Shown: piece by piece, positions 18,458-27,360 of the stretch | Numbering within the stretch: the stretch's first letter is position 1 | Layout: each line of letters opens with the position of its first letter | Made by a program: the position numbers and the translations under genes | From: Halomonas alimentaria | GTDB lineage: Bacteria > Pseudomonadota > Gammaproteobacteria > Pseudomonadales > Halomonadaceae | Reading direction: 5' to 3' | Assembly: GCF_009902005.1 (NCBI RefSeq) | Contig: NZ_WUTT01000001.1 | Location: 809,601 to 873,600, forward strand | DNA length: 64,000 bases | The notes under the pieces: generated by a model | Told to the model about the DNA's origin: nothing | Databases searched by the model: none | What the model saw: the letters and a program-made list of their open reading frames with translations, nothing else

Positions 18458-19945
18458 TCAGGGCTCGCAGCTGGCGGTATGCCGCAGGCGCAGGCGATTG
18501 CGCAGATAGCGTGCCAGGATATCCACGCCGATATTAAGCAGGGCGGTGATCAGGATCAGGACCATGGCCCGGTCGAAGCGGATCTCCTGGATGGCGCTGT
18601 CGACATAGAAGCCCAGGGTGGCGATGCCGAGGATGCCGAGGATGGCGGTCTCGCGCATGATGATCTCCCAGCGGTAGAAGAGCAGGGCCAGGAAGGGACC
18701 GTAGAGCCGTGGGGTCAGCTCGAAGGCGTAGCGTTCGATGCCGCGCGGGGCATCGGCACGCAGCATGATCTCGTTGCTGCGCTGGCCCACCAGGTGGCCG
18801 ATGATGCCACCATTGTGGATGGCCAGTGCCACCACCGCCGGCAGCATCGAGGGGCCCCACAGCTGCAGCAGGATGAAGGCCAGCAGGTACTCGGGGGTCG
18901 AGCGCAGGATCACCAGCACGCCGTGGCCCAGCGCACCGCGCACCCGGCCGGAGAGATGGCGCCCGGTGAAATGCTGCGACACCAGCGGATACAGCATGAG
19001 CGTCAGCAGGCCGGTCGCCACCAGGGCGATCTGGGTCAGCAGCAGGGTATTCCAGATGCCCGGCAGCGCCTCGTTGGCGAGCAGGTCCCCCAGCCAGGGC
19101 ATGAGCCCGGCGACCCCCTCGCCCTGGCGCAGCGGCTCGGGGACGATATCCTCGGTAAAGAAGCGCGAGACGCTCTGCCAGCGGATCGGCAGCCCCTCGC
19201 CGAGCAGGAAGGGGGCGGCCAGCAGGTAGAGGGGCAGCAGGCGCGGGCGGGCCCACAGCCTGAGGGTAGCGATCAGCGCATAGAACAGCAGCAGCAGCGC
19301 CCCCACCGTGGTGTACTGGCCCTGGGCGAACGAGGACTCCAGGTAGAAGCCCAGGGTGGGCATGCCCACGAAGCCCAGCACGGCGCTGGAGCGCAGGCCG
19401 CACTCGAGCCGGTAGGCGGTGTAGGTCGCCAGGTGCGGCCAGGCCTGGCTGAAGCGGGTGTAGGCGAGGGCCGAGACCACGCCGGTGCCATGGGGGATCA
19501 CCTGCGCCGGCTGTGGGTCGCTCTCGTCGAGGATCTCGGCATAGACCTTGGCGAAGATGCCGGCATAGGGAATGGCGATGGCGAGCACGCCGGTCAGCGG
19601 GTGCAGGCCGAAGAACTGCAGGAAGATCAGTGCCCAGAACAGCTCGTGGATGGCGCGGATGAAGGCGCAGGTGGTGCGTACCGCGCGATGGCGAAACACC
19701 AGTGCCAGCAGCAGCCCCGCCGCGGCCCCCAGTCCCACGCCGACGAAGGCGAAGGCCAGGGTGCGCACGATCGCCTCGCCGAGGTAGTCCACGGCGGAGA
19801 AGTCGGGCTGTGCCAGCCCCAGGAACAGGCGGCCTAGCTCCGCCCAGGGGTCATGGGCGCTGATCTGGAAGTCGGCCACGAGCAGGCAGGCGATGGCCAG
19901 CGCCACGAAGCCCAGGCTGGTGCGCACGGTTGCCGAGTGCCACAT
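18458..19945 (-). CDS. phnE: PhnE-type ABC permease, fused double-domain
   Basis: A 495-residue permease formed by two binding-protein-dependent transport domains in one chain. The first half has AIPYAGIFAKVYAEILDE and a later SSAVLGFVGMPTLGFYLESS; the second half repeats this with ALAIHNGGIIGHLVGQRSNE and RETAILGILGIATLGFYVDS. Ordinary PhnE proteins are about 270 residues with one domain. The ATG at 19945 follows the phnC stop by one base, so translation is coupled. It forms the membrane channel for the PhnC ATPase and PhnD-like binding protein. No C-P lyase genes are nearby, so phosphonate is not established as substrate. Confidence 0.88.
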   Translation of the reverse strand: MWHSATVRTSLGFVALAIACLLVADFQISAHDPWAELGRLFLGLAQPDFSAVDYLGEAIVRTLAFAFVGVGLGAAAGLLLALVFRHRAVRTTCAFIRAIHELFWALIFLQFFGLHPLTGVLAIAIPYAGIFAKVYAEILDESDPQPAQVIPHGTGVVSALAYTRFSQAWPHLATYTAYRLECGLRSSAVLGFVGMPTLGFYLESSFAQGQYTTVGALLLLFYALIATLRLWARPRLLPLYLLAAPFLLGEGLPIRWQSVSRFFTEDIVPEPLRQGEGVAGLMPWLGDLLANEALPGIWNTLLLTQIALVATGLLTLMLYPLVSQHFTGRHLSGRVRGALGHGVLVILRSTPEYLLAFILLQLWGPSMLPAVVALAIHNGGIIGHLVGQRSNEIMLRADAPRGIERYAFELTPRLYGPFLALLFYRWEIIMRETAILGILGIATLGFYVDSAIQEIRFDRAMVLILITALLNIGVDILARYLRNRLRLRHTASCEP

Positions 19946-19946
19946 G

Positions 19947-20600
19947 TCAGTAGAGCACCAGCAGGTCCCGGGCGCTGAGCCTGTGGCTCGCCTCGTCCAG
20001 GGCGATCCTGCCCTCGACGATGCCCACGACCCGGTCGGTGAAGCGCAGGGCCAGCTCCACATCATGCATGGCCAGCACCGCGGTGGGATAGGCCTCGCCC
20101 AGCGCGCTCAGTACCCGCTCGGCAAGCGGGCCGTCGAGGGCCGAGATCGGCTCGTCGGCGAGCAGCAGGTCCCCCCGCTGGTGAATCGCCCGGGCGGCGG
20201 CGACGCGCTGGCTCTGACCGCCGGACAGTTCGCCGACCGCGGTCCAGCACTTATCGGCGATGCCGAAGCGCTCGAGCAGCGGCATGATGGCCTCGATATC
20301 GCGGCGGAAGGGGCGCGCCAGGCTGACCAGGTTGTACCAGCTGGGGTGCCTGGCGAGCCCGCCCATGTAGACGTTGTGGAACACGCTCAGCGAGGGCACC
20401 AGGCCCAGCTGCTGGGGCATCAGCGCGGCCCCGTGGTGTCGCCAGTGCTGCTGCATGACCCCCAGCAGCGTCGACTTGCCGGCGCCGCTCCTGCCCACCA
20501 GGGCCACCCGCTCGCCGCGCACCAGCGTCAGGTCGAGCGGGCCGATCACGCGCGCCCCGCCGTAATCGGCCACCACATCGGTGAGGGCGAGGGCGGTCAT
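19947..20600 (-). CDS. phnC: PhnC-type ABC transporter ATPase
   Basis: A 217-residue ABC ATPase. Walker A is GRSGAGKST, the signature is LSGGQSQRVAAARAIHQRGD, Walker B is LLLADEPISALDG and the H-loop is LAMHDVELALRF. These match the PhnC branch but the protein is shorter than usual PhnC (about 260). The ATG at 20600 shares one base with the stop of the binding-protein gene (TGATG), giving tight coupling. With the double permease it should form the importer for the adjacent PhnD-like protein. Confidence 0.9.
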   Translation of the reverse strand: MTALALTDVVADYGGARVIGPLDLTLVRGERVALVGRSGAGKSTLLGVMQQHWRHHGAALMPQQLGLVPSLSVFHNVYMGGLARHPSWYNLVSLARPFRRDIEAIMPLLERFGIADKCWTAVGELSGGQSQRVAAARAIHQRGDLLLADEPISALDGPLAERVLSALGEAYPTAVLAMHDVELALRFTDRVVGIVEGRIALDEASHRLSARDLLVLY

Positions 20601-21466
20601 CAATCGAGGATGTCGAGCTGCTGGCCGACCTGGCGGATGATCTCGTAGTCGGCGTTGTCCACCGGGATGAAGCCGGAGCGCGGGAAGCTCTCGAGCAGCT
20701 CGGGGTCATCCATGTCGAGCAGCGCCTGCTGGACGCGGTCGGCGAAGCCCTCGCCGAAGCGCTCGTCGACGTCGCCGCGGATCGTCCACTGGTAATCCGG
20801 GTAGGTCGGGGTCTGCCATACCACCTTGACGCTGTCAGCATCGAGGTTGCCGGCCTCGAGCTCGTTTTCCCACACGGTGTAGTTGAGGGCGCCGAGCTGG
20901 TAGGCCCCGGAGGCGACCAGCGATGCGGTGCGGCTGTGGTTGCCGCTGAAGCCGACACGCGAGAAGACCTCTTCCGGCGCTTCGCCGAAGGCCTCGCGCA
21001 GGTAGTGCTCGGGCATCAGGCGTCCGGAGGTGGAGCCCTTGGAGCCGAAGGTGAAGGTCATGTCGCGCATGGCCTCGACCAGCCCCGCGCCCTCTTCCAG
21101 GCCGGTGCTCTCGTGGGCGATGAAGTAGGTCCGGAACTCGGCGTCCTCGACGCCCTGGGCCAGGGCTCGGGAGCCGGGTACGCGCTCGCGAGCCTGCACG
21201 CCGGAGAGGCCGCCGAACCAGGCCAGCTGCACCTGGTCATTGCGGAAGGCGGTGACCGCCGCGGCGTAGGACTTCACCGGCACGAAGCGCACCTCGACCT
21301 CGAGCTCCTCCGCGAGGTAGTCGGCGACCTTCTGGAAGCGCTCCTGCAGGCGTGTCTCGTCCTCGTCGGGGATGGCGGTGAACACGAAGGGGCTGGCAGC
21401 GGCAAGCGAGGAGACGAACATCAGCGGCAGCGCCGCCGCCAATGCGCGAGGCAGGCGTCGAAGCAT
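20600..21466 (-). CDS. phnD: PhnD-family periplasmic binding protein
   Basis: A 288-residue exported binding protein. The Sec signal is MLRRLPRALAAALPLMFV then SSLAAASP. The mature part has the PhnD fold: FTAIPDEDETRLQERFQKVA, VRFVPVKSYAAAVTAFRNDQ, QLAWFGGLSGVQA, FTFGSKGSTSGRLMPEHYL and the closing DYEIIRQVGQQLDIL. Family members bind phosphonate, phosphite or other oxyanions. It lies directly after ttrA, separated by a terminator, and the TtrS tetrathionate sensor uses a PhnD-like periplasmic domain, so a sulfur oxyanion ligand is plausible. The ATG at 21466 has AAGGAT upstream. Confidence 0.9.
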   Translation of the reverse strand: MLRRLPRALAAALPLMFVSSLAAASPFVFTAIPDEDETRLQERFQKVADYLAEELEVEVRFVPVKSYAAAVTAFRNDQVQLAWFGGLSGVQARERVPGSRALAQGVEDAEFRTYFIAHESTGLEEGAGLVEAMRDMTFTFGSKGSTSGRLMPEHYLREAFGEAPEEVFSRVGFSGNHSRTASLVASGAYQLGALNYTVWENELEAGNLDADSVKVVWQTPTYPDYQWTIRGDVDERFGEGFADRVQQALLDMDDPELLESFPRSGFIPVDNADYEIIRQVGQQLDILD

Positions 21467-21510
21467 GGGGTGATCCTTGTGTGTGAGGGGAGCGCCATGA
21501 TAGCAAAAAA

Positions 21511-21545
21511 ACGCCCGGGCTTCCGATATCGGATAGCCCGGGCGT
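21511..21545 (-). terminator. Terminator between ttrA and the phnDCE-like operon
   Basis: An 11-bp perfect stem ACGCCCGGGCT/AGCCCGGGCGT, enclosing the smaller palindrome TCCGATATCGGA. On the minus strand it is followed by GTTTTTTTGC. It lies 50 bases after the ttrA stop, so the ttr operon and the downstream importer are at least partly separate transcription units. Confidence 0.88.
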
Positions 21546-21597
21546 CGTGTCCATCGGCAGGAAAAGCGCTTCGCCTCGAGGGGCGAAGCGCCGCTCT

Positions 21598-24500
21598 TCA
21601 GGCCTCCAGGCGGGTCACCCGGATCGGCATGCCCTGGCGCACGGCGGCGCCACTGATGGGCTCGAGCCAGGTGCCGTCGATACTGCGGGTCGGGTCCTTG
21701 AAGCCCAGGTCGTTGATGTTGATGCCGGCGCGCAGCCACTCGAGGTCGGGCTGGGACTCGCCGTCGATCACGTGGGGGGTGGCCCCCAGGTCGCGGTGGC
21801 CGTAGCCGTGCTCGATGCCCAGTGCGCCGGGCATCACGCCTTCGCCGACCAGTGCCAGGGCGACCACGCTGCCGCCGGGGCTCTCGATGCGGATGGTATC
21901 GCCGTGCTGGATGCCGAAGCGCTCGGCATCCTGGCGGTGCATCATCACCGGGTTGTAGGGCTTGATCATGCGCAGCCGCTCGAGGCCGATGGCGTAGGAG
22001 TTCATCAGGTTGGACTTGAACGAGAACGCCAGCAATGGCCAGTCCTCCTCGGTGAACACCTCGCGCATGGCGCGACCGTCGGCCAGCGGCGGCAGGGCAT
22101 GGCGCGGCACGCCGCGGTTGGGCTCGCCGGACTGGGTGTTGATGCTGGTGCCCACCTGCTCGTTGTAGACGCACAGGGTGCGTTTCCAGGCGCTGGTGAG
22201 GTTCTCGCCCTTGAAATGGTCCTTGAAGTCCTCGAAGCGACCGCCGCGGGCATAGAGGTAGGCCACCGGGCCGCGCTCCTCGGGCTTGAGGGTGCGCGCA
22301 AGCCTGGGCAGCAGCGGGGCCAGGCCGGCGTGGGCGATGTCGCTCTCGTCGGCCGCGGGCAGCGGCTCGCCCTGCATGGCCACGTTGGCGGCCGCGCGCA
22401 GGAAGAAGTCCTCGGCACGATTGAGCGGGTGCAGGTTGCCGTCGGCGTCGGGGATCGACTCGTCGCCGAAGCCCGGCAGCCCGAGGCGCTTGGCGGTGGC
22501 GATGAAGAAGCTCTCCATGGAGACCGGCTCGCCGTCTTCTGTCTTCTGCTGGCGCGGCTCCACCACCGGCCAGCAGGCGGTGGTCATCTTGCCCAGGTTG
22601 CCTTTCCAGGCGCCGGTGAAGCCCCACACCTCATACATCACCGAGTCCGGCACGATGTAGTCGGCGTAGCGGTTGGTCTCGTTGAGGAAGCCGTCGACGG
22701 CGACGAAGAGTCCCAGGCGCTTCGGGTCCTTGAGCTTGTCGGCGATCAGCCCCTCGAGGCCCGCCTGGCCGTAGATGGGGTTGGCCATGCAGCCGATCAC
22801 GGCCTTGATTGGGTAGGGGTAGCCGTCCAGCGCCGAGGGCAGGTGCTCGGTGAGGGTGGGCGGTGCCAGCGAGCGCCAGGGAGCGCGGGCGGGGTAGGGG
22901 TTCTCGCCGGCGGCCACCTTGCGCTGGTACTCGGAGGACTTCTCGTAGGGGAAGCGCGAGCGGGAGAGGAAGACCCCCTTGGGGCCGCGCTTGCCAGGGA
23001 AGTTGGCCAGGTCGTAGCGGGGACCGGTGCCGACGCCGTTGAACTGGCCGCCGCCAGCGGCGCTGCCGCCCTTGCGGTTGTGGTTGCCGGCCAGCACGTT
23101 GAGCATCTGCATGCCGAAGGCGGCGTAGAAGCCGTTGCCGGACATCATCCCGCCATGAGAGTTGGTTACCGCGCGGCGGCCGTGGCTGGCGAAGCGGGTG
23201 GCCAGGTCGACGATGGTGGCCTCGGGGATGCCACAGTGCTCGGCATACTCGGCCAGGGTGTATTCGTTTGCGGACTCTCGCAGCAGCACCATGCTGCTCT
23301 TGACTCGCACGGTCTCGCCAGGCCCTTCCGAGGAACCGACGAGTTCGACGTCGCGGTCGACGAACAGCTCGGCGGCCATGACATCGGTACTCTTCGCCAG
23401 CTCGCCGTCGGCCACCACCATGGGCACGTCGGCGTCGCTGTCCGCCTCGGCCAGGCCCAGGTCGCTGGTGCGCAGGAAGCGGCCGCGGCGCGGATGGTCC
23501 TCGGCGGTGATCACCAGGTGGCTGGCATTGGTGTGGGTCGCCTCGCCGGCAGCCTCGGCGGCGGGCTGGCCGGGAAGTTCCAGGAACGCCTTGGCGTAGC
23601 CCTCGTGGTCGAGCAGCCACTGGATCATGGCCATGGCCAGGGCGCTGTCGGTGCCCGGACGGATCGGCACCCAGCGGTTGTGGTCGGCGGCGTGGGAAGC
23701 CGAGGCGTTGAGGCCCGGGTCCACCACCACATACTCCAGGGTGCCTTCGGCGCGCGCCTGGGCGATCAACCGCCCCTGGCGCTTGAAGGGGTTGCCGGCC
23801 TGGCTGGGGGCGGTGCCCACGTAGAGGATGAAGCGGGCGTTCTGGATGTCCGGCTTGGTGTGGGCGTTCTTGGCTAGATCGTCCATTACCGCGCCGGAGC
23901 CCATGCGATAGGCCAGGCCGCAGTAGGAGCCGTGGTGGCCGTAGTTGCGGGTGCCGAAGGCGTTGAAGGCGAAGCGCTTGAGCAGCGCGGAGCGGCCGTA
24001 GTCGGTGGCCTCCATCACCATCAGCTGGTTGGCCTTCGGGCCGTACTCGGGGTTCTCCGGGTCGATGGGGGTGTCGACGTCGTGGATGGCGCGCAGGCCA
24101 TCCACATGGCCCTCACCGAACAGGTCGCCGCCCTCGCAGATCTCCTCGATCAGCTGCTCGAAGGACACCTTCTCCCACTCACGGCTGCCGCGCCCGCCGA
24201 CCCGCTTGAGGCAGTGGGTGACGCGGAAGGGGCTGTCGATCTGCGCCATCATGGCGTTGCCGCGGGCGCATGCGGTGGAGCGGTTCTGCTGGCCCTGGTC
24301 GCCATAGGCGCTCAGCCCGCGCAGGGCCTCGACCACCGGGGTGCGCATGGGCAGGTGCTCGTCGGAGGAGAGCGGGTTGTAGGGGTTGCCGGAAACGCGC
24401 AGCACCTGGTCGGTGGCGTTGTCCACGCGCACCCGCACGCCGCACTTGGTGGTGCAGCCGTAGCAGACGGTGAAGGCCACGCGCTGGTCGGGGTTGAGGG

Positions 24501-24714
24501 TCAGCTCGCCGCTCTCGGGGTCGACGGTGTACTCCGGTGCAAGGGAGTTGCCGTGGATGCGGTGCTCGGGCTTCTCGCCGGCGCTGCCGGTGACGCCCTT
24601 GGCCATCTTGACCAGCGGGTCGGAGTAGCCGGCGGCGAAGGTGGCGGCACCGCCGGCGGCGGCGGCGCCCTTGAGGAAGCGGCGACGTGAGGAATCGACG
24701 GGGGACTTAGCCAT
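21598..24714 (-). CDS. ttrA: Tetrathionate reductase catalytic subunit TtrA (molybdopterin)
   Basis: A 1038-residue exported molybdopterin oxidoreductase. The twin-arginine signal is SSRRRFLKG (residues 8-16). A [4Fe-4S] site is formed by C84, C87 and C91 (VCYGCTTKCGV) and C149 (STACARG). C265 in GHHGSYCGLAYR is the likely molybdenum ligand, as in TtrA and arsenate reductases. The length and the B-C-A gene order match TtrA, which reduces tetrathionate to thiosulfate at the outer face of the inner membrane. Its start overlaps the ttrC stop by 8 bases. No ttrRS sensor pair is in the window. A selenate or arsenate reductase of the same clade cannot be excluded without a tree. Confidence 0.85.
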   Translation of the reverse strand: MAKSPVDSSRRRFLKGAAAAGGAATFAAGYSDPLVKMAKGVTGSAGEKPEHRIHGNSLAPEYTVDPESGELTLNPDQRVAFTVCYGCTTKCGVRVRVDNATDQVLRVSGNPYNPLSSDEHLPMRTPVVEALRGLSAYGDQGQQNRSTACARGNAMMAQIDSPFRVTHCLKRVGGRGSREWEKVSFEQLIEEICEGGDLFGEGHVDGLRAIHDVDTPIDPENPEYGPKANQLMVMEATDYGRSALLKRFAFNAFGTRNYGHHGSYCGLAYRMGSGAVMDDLAKNAHTKPDIQNARFILYVGTAPSQAGNPFKRQGRLIAQARAEGTLEYVVVDPGLNASASHAADHNRWVPIRPGTDSALAMAMIQWLLDHEGYAKAFLELPGQPAAEAAGEATHTNASHLVITAEDHPRRGRFLRTSDLGLAEADSDADVPMVVADGELAKSTDVMAAELFVDRDVELVGSSEGPGETVRVKSSMVLLRESANEYTLAEYAEHCGIPEATIVDLATRFASHGRRAVTNSHGGMMSGNGFYAAFGMQMLNVLAGNHNRKGGSAAGGGQFNGVGTGPRYDLANFPGKRGPKGVFLSRSRFPYEKSSEYQRKVAAGENPYPARAPWRSLAPPTLTEHLPSALDGYPYPIKAVIGCMANPIYGQAGLEGLIADKLKDPKRLGLFVAVDGFLNETNRYADYIVPDSVMYEVWGFTGAWKGNLGKMTTACWPVVEPRQQKTEDGEPVSMESFFIATAKRLGLPGFGDESIPDADGNLHPLNRAEDFFLRAAANVAMQGEPLPAADESDIAHAGLAPLLPRLARTLKPEERGPVAYLYARGGRFEDFKDHFKGENLTSAWKRTLCVYNEQVGTSINTQSGEPNRGVPRHALPPLADGRAMREVFTEEDWPLLAFSFKSNLMNSYAIGLERLRMIKPYNPVMMHRQDAERFGIQHGDTIRIESPGGSVVALALVGEGVMPGALGIEHGYGHRDLGATPHVIDGESQPDLEWLRAGININDLGFKDPTRSIDGTWLEPISGAAVRQGMPIRVTRLEA

Positions 24715-25915
24715 GGCTGGGGGCTCCTTCGGTGGTTTCCGCAGCGCGCTGGGCGTCGGGGGGTGTTGGGGCGTGGGGGGCAGGTGAAAGATCGGCGGCG
24801 CTGCCGCCCAGGCGGGCCTGGCGCCACGGCACGAAGAGGTCGACCAGCAGGGCGGCGGCGAGCCACAGGCCGAAGGTTCCGACGATGCCGAGGATGCCGG
24901 ACGAGCCGGCGGGAATGCCGTAGTGGTGGAAGCCGGCGCTGTGGCGGGCCACGGTCTGCACGTCCATCAGCACCACCCAGCGGAACATCCAGCCGACGTG
25001 CAGGGCCACCAGGCCGAGCACCCAGGCCCAGGCGTAGAGTGCCGAGCGGCGTGAGGCGGGGCGGGTGAGCAGGTAGAGCACGGCGCCGAACAGGACCAGG
25101 CCGGTGAGGCCACCCCACAGGGCAGTGCTGCGCCACTCGGCGCTGTCGCGCACTGATTCCATTGCCGCGGCCACGGAGCCGACGTTGGCGTTGATGCCGT
25201 CGAGGAACCAGCTGCCGGCGACGAGTCCGGCCACCAGGCAGGCTCCCAGCATCACCTTGAGCATCTGCCGACTGACCGTGGAGCTGCGCTCACCGGCCAC
25301 GCGGTTGAGCACCAGGATCAGGCCGGTAGCGGCGATGAAGCCGGTGGCCACGAACATCGGCGGCAACCACACGGTGTGCCACAGCGGGCGGGCCTTGACG
25401 ATGGCCACCTCGGCGCCGGTATAGAGCATGATGCCGGTGGAGAGGGCCAGGGTCCCCAGACCCACCAGCACCACCAGAGCGCGCGGCGTGGGGGCGTCGC
25501 CCAGCGACAGCCAGCGGGCGACGAAGCCGGCAATGCCGGGGGCCTGGCGATGGGCTTGCAGCGCCGGGCGCCAGGCGAGCCAGGCCAGCACGATCACCCC
25601 GACCACGTAGAGGGGCAGCACCAGGCTGCCGACGGACATCCAGGAGTGGCTGTTGGCGTAGGCATAGAAGTGCCAGAAGCGCAGCGGCTGGTGCAGGTCG
25701 GCGAGCAGCGCCACCGGTGCCACCAGGGTGGTGGTCAGGCAGGCGAGCAGCGCCAGGCGTGCGGTGGGCAGCCAGGCTTTCCTGCCGAACACCAGCGCCG
25801 GAGCGGCCAGCCACAGGGTGGCGTAGGAGAGCGCGATCATGAAGAAGTACTGCACCGCCCAGGGATACCAGGCGATGTCGTAGCGCGGGGCGAGCAGCTC
25901 AATGGCGGAATTCAT
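24707..25915 (-). CDS. ttrC: Membrane quinol-oxidising subunit TtrC (NrfD family)
   Basis: A 402-residue NrfD/PsrC-family membrane protein with eight or nine helices, which should oxidise menaquinol or ubiquinol and pass electrons to TtrB. Family marks are HFYAYANSHSWMSVGSLVLP, LYTGAEVAIVKARPLWHTVW and HVGWMFRWVVLMDVQTVARH. The ATG at 25915 has AGGAG upstream and lies 17 bases inside the end of ttrB, while its own stop overlaps the ttrA start; the three genes are tightly coupled. Confidence 0.88.
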   Translation of the reverse strand: MNSAIELLAPRYDIAWYPWAVQYFFMIALSYATLWLAAPALVFGRKAWLPTARLALLACLTTTLVAPVALLADLHQPLRFWHFYAYANSHSWMSVGSLVLPLYVVGVIVLAWLAWRPALQAHRQAPGIAGFVARWLSLGDAPTPRALVVLVGLGTLALSTGIMLYTGAEVAIVKARPLWHTVWLPPMFVATGFIAATGLILVLNRVAGERSSTVSRQMLKVMLGACLVAGLVAGSWFLDGINANVGSVAAAMESVRDSAEWRSTALWGGLTGLVLFGAVLYLLTRPASRRSALYAWAWVLGLVALHVGWMFRWVVLMDVQTVARHSAGFHHYGIPAGSSGILGIVGTFGLWLAAALLVDLFVPWRQARLGGSAADLSPAPHAPTPPDAQRAAETTEGAPSHG

Positions 25916-26675
25916 AGCCCATCTCCTGGCCGTGGGGATCGAGGACTTCCAGGGCGACCGGCTCGGCATCGGGGCGAGTCACGAAGCGCTCGTCCATGCC
26001 GAGGTAGAAGACCTGGGGCAGGGTGTTCTTCTCCGGCTGCAGCACCATCAGCTCGTCGCGGTGCTCGGCGATCATGCGGCTGATCTGGCTCTCCGGATCA
26101 CGCATGTCGCCGATGATCCGCGCGCCGCCCACGCAGCTCTCCACACAGGCCGGCAGCAGGCCGGCTTCCAGCCGGTGGGCGCAGAAGGTGCACTTATCGG
26201 CGGTCTGGGTGCGCTCGTTGATGAAGCGGGCGTCGTAGGGGCAGGCGTTGACGCAGTAGGCGCAGCCCACGCAGCGGTCGCTGTCGACCACCACGATGCC
26301 GTCCTGGCGCTGGAAGGTGGCCTCCACCGGGCAGACCGGCACGCAGGGCGGGTTCTCGCAGTGGTTGCACAGGCGCGGCAGCATGAAGGTGGCGACCTCA
26401 CCGGTGTCCTGGTGCTCTACCTCGTACTGGGAGACGGTGGTGCGGAAGCTGCCCAGCGGGGCGGCGTTCTCGATATGGCACGACACGGTGCAGGCCTGGC
26501 AGCCGATGCACTGGCGCAGGTCGATGAGCATGCCGTAGCGCTTGCTGGGATCGCCTTCTCGACGGGGGGGCTGCTGGTTGATGCCGGCGCTGGCAACGCT
26601 GGAGAGCGGTATCAGGGCGGCACCCGCACTGAGGCGGGCCAGCTGGCCGAGAAGGGTGCGGCGAATGGGGTCCAT
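25899..26675 (-). CDS. ttrB: Iron-sulfur electron-transfer subunit TtrB
   Basis: A 258-residue ferredoxin-like subunit with four cysteine clusters for [4Fe-4S] centres: CIGCQACTVSC, CNHCENPPCVPVCP, CVGCAYCVNACP and CTFC with a later CVESC. The N-terminus (MDPIRRTLLGQLARLSAG) carries a signal-like region, and the subunit is expected to travel outside the inner membrane with TtrA. The ATG at 26675 has GGAGGC upstream. It is the first gene of ttrBCA; its promoter lies in the AT-rich stretch 26700-26860. Confidence 0.9.
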   Translation of the reverse strand: MDPIRRTLLGQLARLSAGAALIPLSSVASAGINQQPPRREGDPSKRYGMLIDLRQCIGCQACTVSCHIENAAPLGSFRTTVSQYEVEHQDTGEVATFMLPRLCNHCENPPCVPVCPVEATFQRQDGIVVVDSDRCVGCAYCVNACPYDARFINERTQTADKCTFCAHRLEAGLLPACVESCVGGARIIGDMRDPESQISRMIAEHRDELMVLQPEKNTLPQVFYLGMDERFVTRPDAEPVALEVLDPHGQEMGYEFRH

Positions 26676-26872
26676 GGCGCCTCCGGTGGCCTGGGTGGGG
26701 CGGAATCGTCCGCGCATTCAAGAGGTAAATCTGATACCGGAAGGCTACCTGCGACCAAGGTATATGGTCTTGATGTCTGTCAAGAGATTGCTGGCAAACT
26801 CTTAATGCTCACGTAATGATGTGCAAGCCAATGAATATCCGGGATTTTTCCGGCGAGCAGGCAGGACAAAAA

Positions 26873-26899
26873 ACGCCCTGCCGGTGGGGCAGGGCGTTC
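26873..26899 (-). terminator. Rho-independent terminator of the XRE gene
   Basis: An 11-bp perfect stem AACGCCCTGCC/GGCAGGGCGTT with a five-base loop; the minus strand continues with a T run (GTTTTTTGTCC). It lies about 40 bases after the XRE stop. Confidence 0.85.
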
Positions 26900-26939
26900 G
26901 CTGTTCGGGGCGCGTTGCGTGATGCCGTGGCCGGGCGGC

Positions 26940-27218
26940 CTAGTGGGTGGCCCCCTGCTGCTCGATGGTGCGATGCACGAGGCGTAGCTCATCGATGGAG
27001 AGGTGCTCCAGCTTCCCCGCGAGGAGGTCGCTGATCTTCTGCATCGGCAGCCCGGCGCGGCGAGCGATCTCGCGGCTGCCGAGGTCTGACACGGCGATCA
27101 GCCGGGTCACGATGCGCATGAGGCGTGTACGTTGTTCCAGGTCCCTGACGTCGAGGTCAGGGCTGCTTCGCGGGGGGTCAAGAAGTTCCGCGGATCGGGA
27201 CTGTCGTGCCGTGCTCAT
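26940..27218 (-). CDS. Small XRE-family helix-turn-helix protein
   Basis: A 92-residue protein whose central part is a helix-turn-helix (RLIAVSDLGSREIARRAGLP, then QKISDLLAGKLEHLSIDELR), similar to antitoxin-type or orphan XRE regulators. The ATG at 27218 has GGAG four bases upstream; an upstream in-frame start at 27290 would add 24 residues. No toxin partner is seen next to it. It lies between ttrBCA and the TRAP operon with its own terminator, so it is likely a single-gene unit. Function is unknown. Confidence 0.65.
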   Translation of the reverse strand: MSTARQSRSAELLDPPRSSPDLDVRDLEQRTRLMRIVTRLIAVSDLGSREIARRAGLPMQKISDLLAGKLEHLSIDELRLVHRTIEQQGATH

Positions 27219-27307
27219 GATGCTCCATTGGGCGGTTGCGACAGGCACACTATGGCGGCTAGACGACGTTTTTGCCAGTGTCGATTGCATGCGGCTTTGG
27301 TGGTAAA

Positions 27308-27348
27308 GGCGACGCGCTCCCGTGGTGCCCCGCAGGCAGCGCGTCGCC
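27308..27348 (-). terminator. Terminator-like hairpin after the TRAP operon
   Basis: An 11-bp perfect stem GGCGACGCGCT/AGCGCGTCGCC with a 19-base loop, 12 bases after the dctM stop. The minus strand continues TTTACC, a short T run. Confidence 0.6.
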
Positions 27349-27360
27349 GTGCTCGTCCAC

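Noticed and set aside
18458..21466. Phosphonate utilisation operon
   Set aside because: Only transporter genes are present; there are no phnG-M, phnX or phosphonatase genes. The family name was kept but the substrate was not assigned.
21547..23877. A 776-codon plus-strand frame opposite ttrA
   Set aside because: The opposite strand carries a complete molybdoenzyme with cofactor cysteines; this frame has no recognisable domain.
26940..27218. Toxin-antitoxin pair with the XRE protein as antitoxin
   Set aside because: No toxin-like gene lies on either side; the neighbours are ttrB and dctM.
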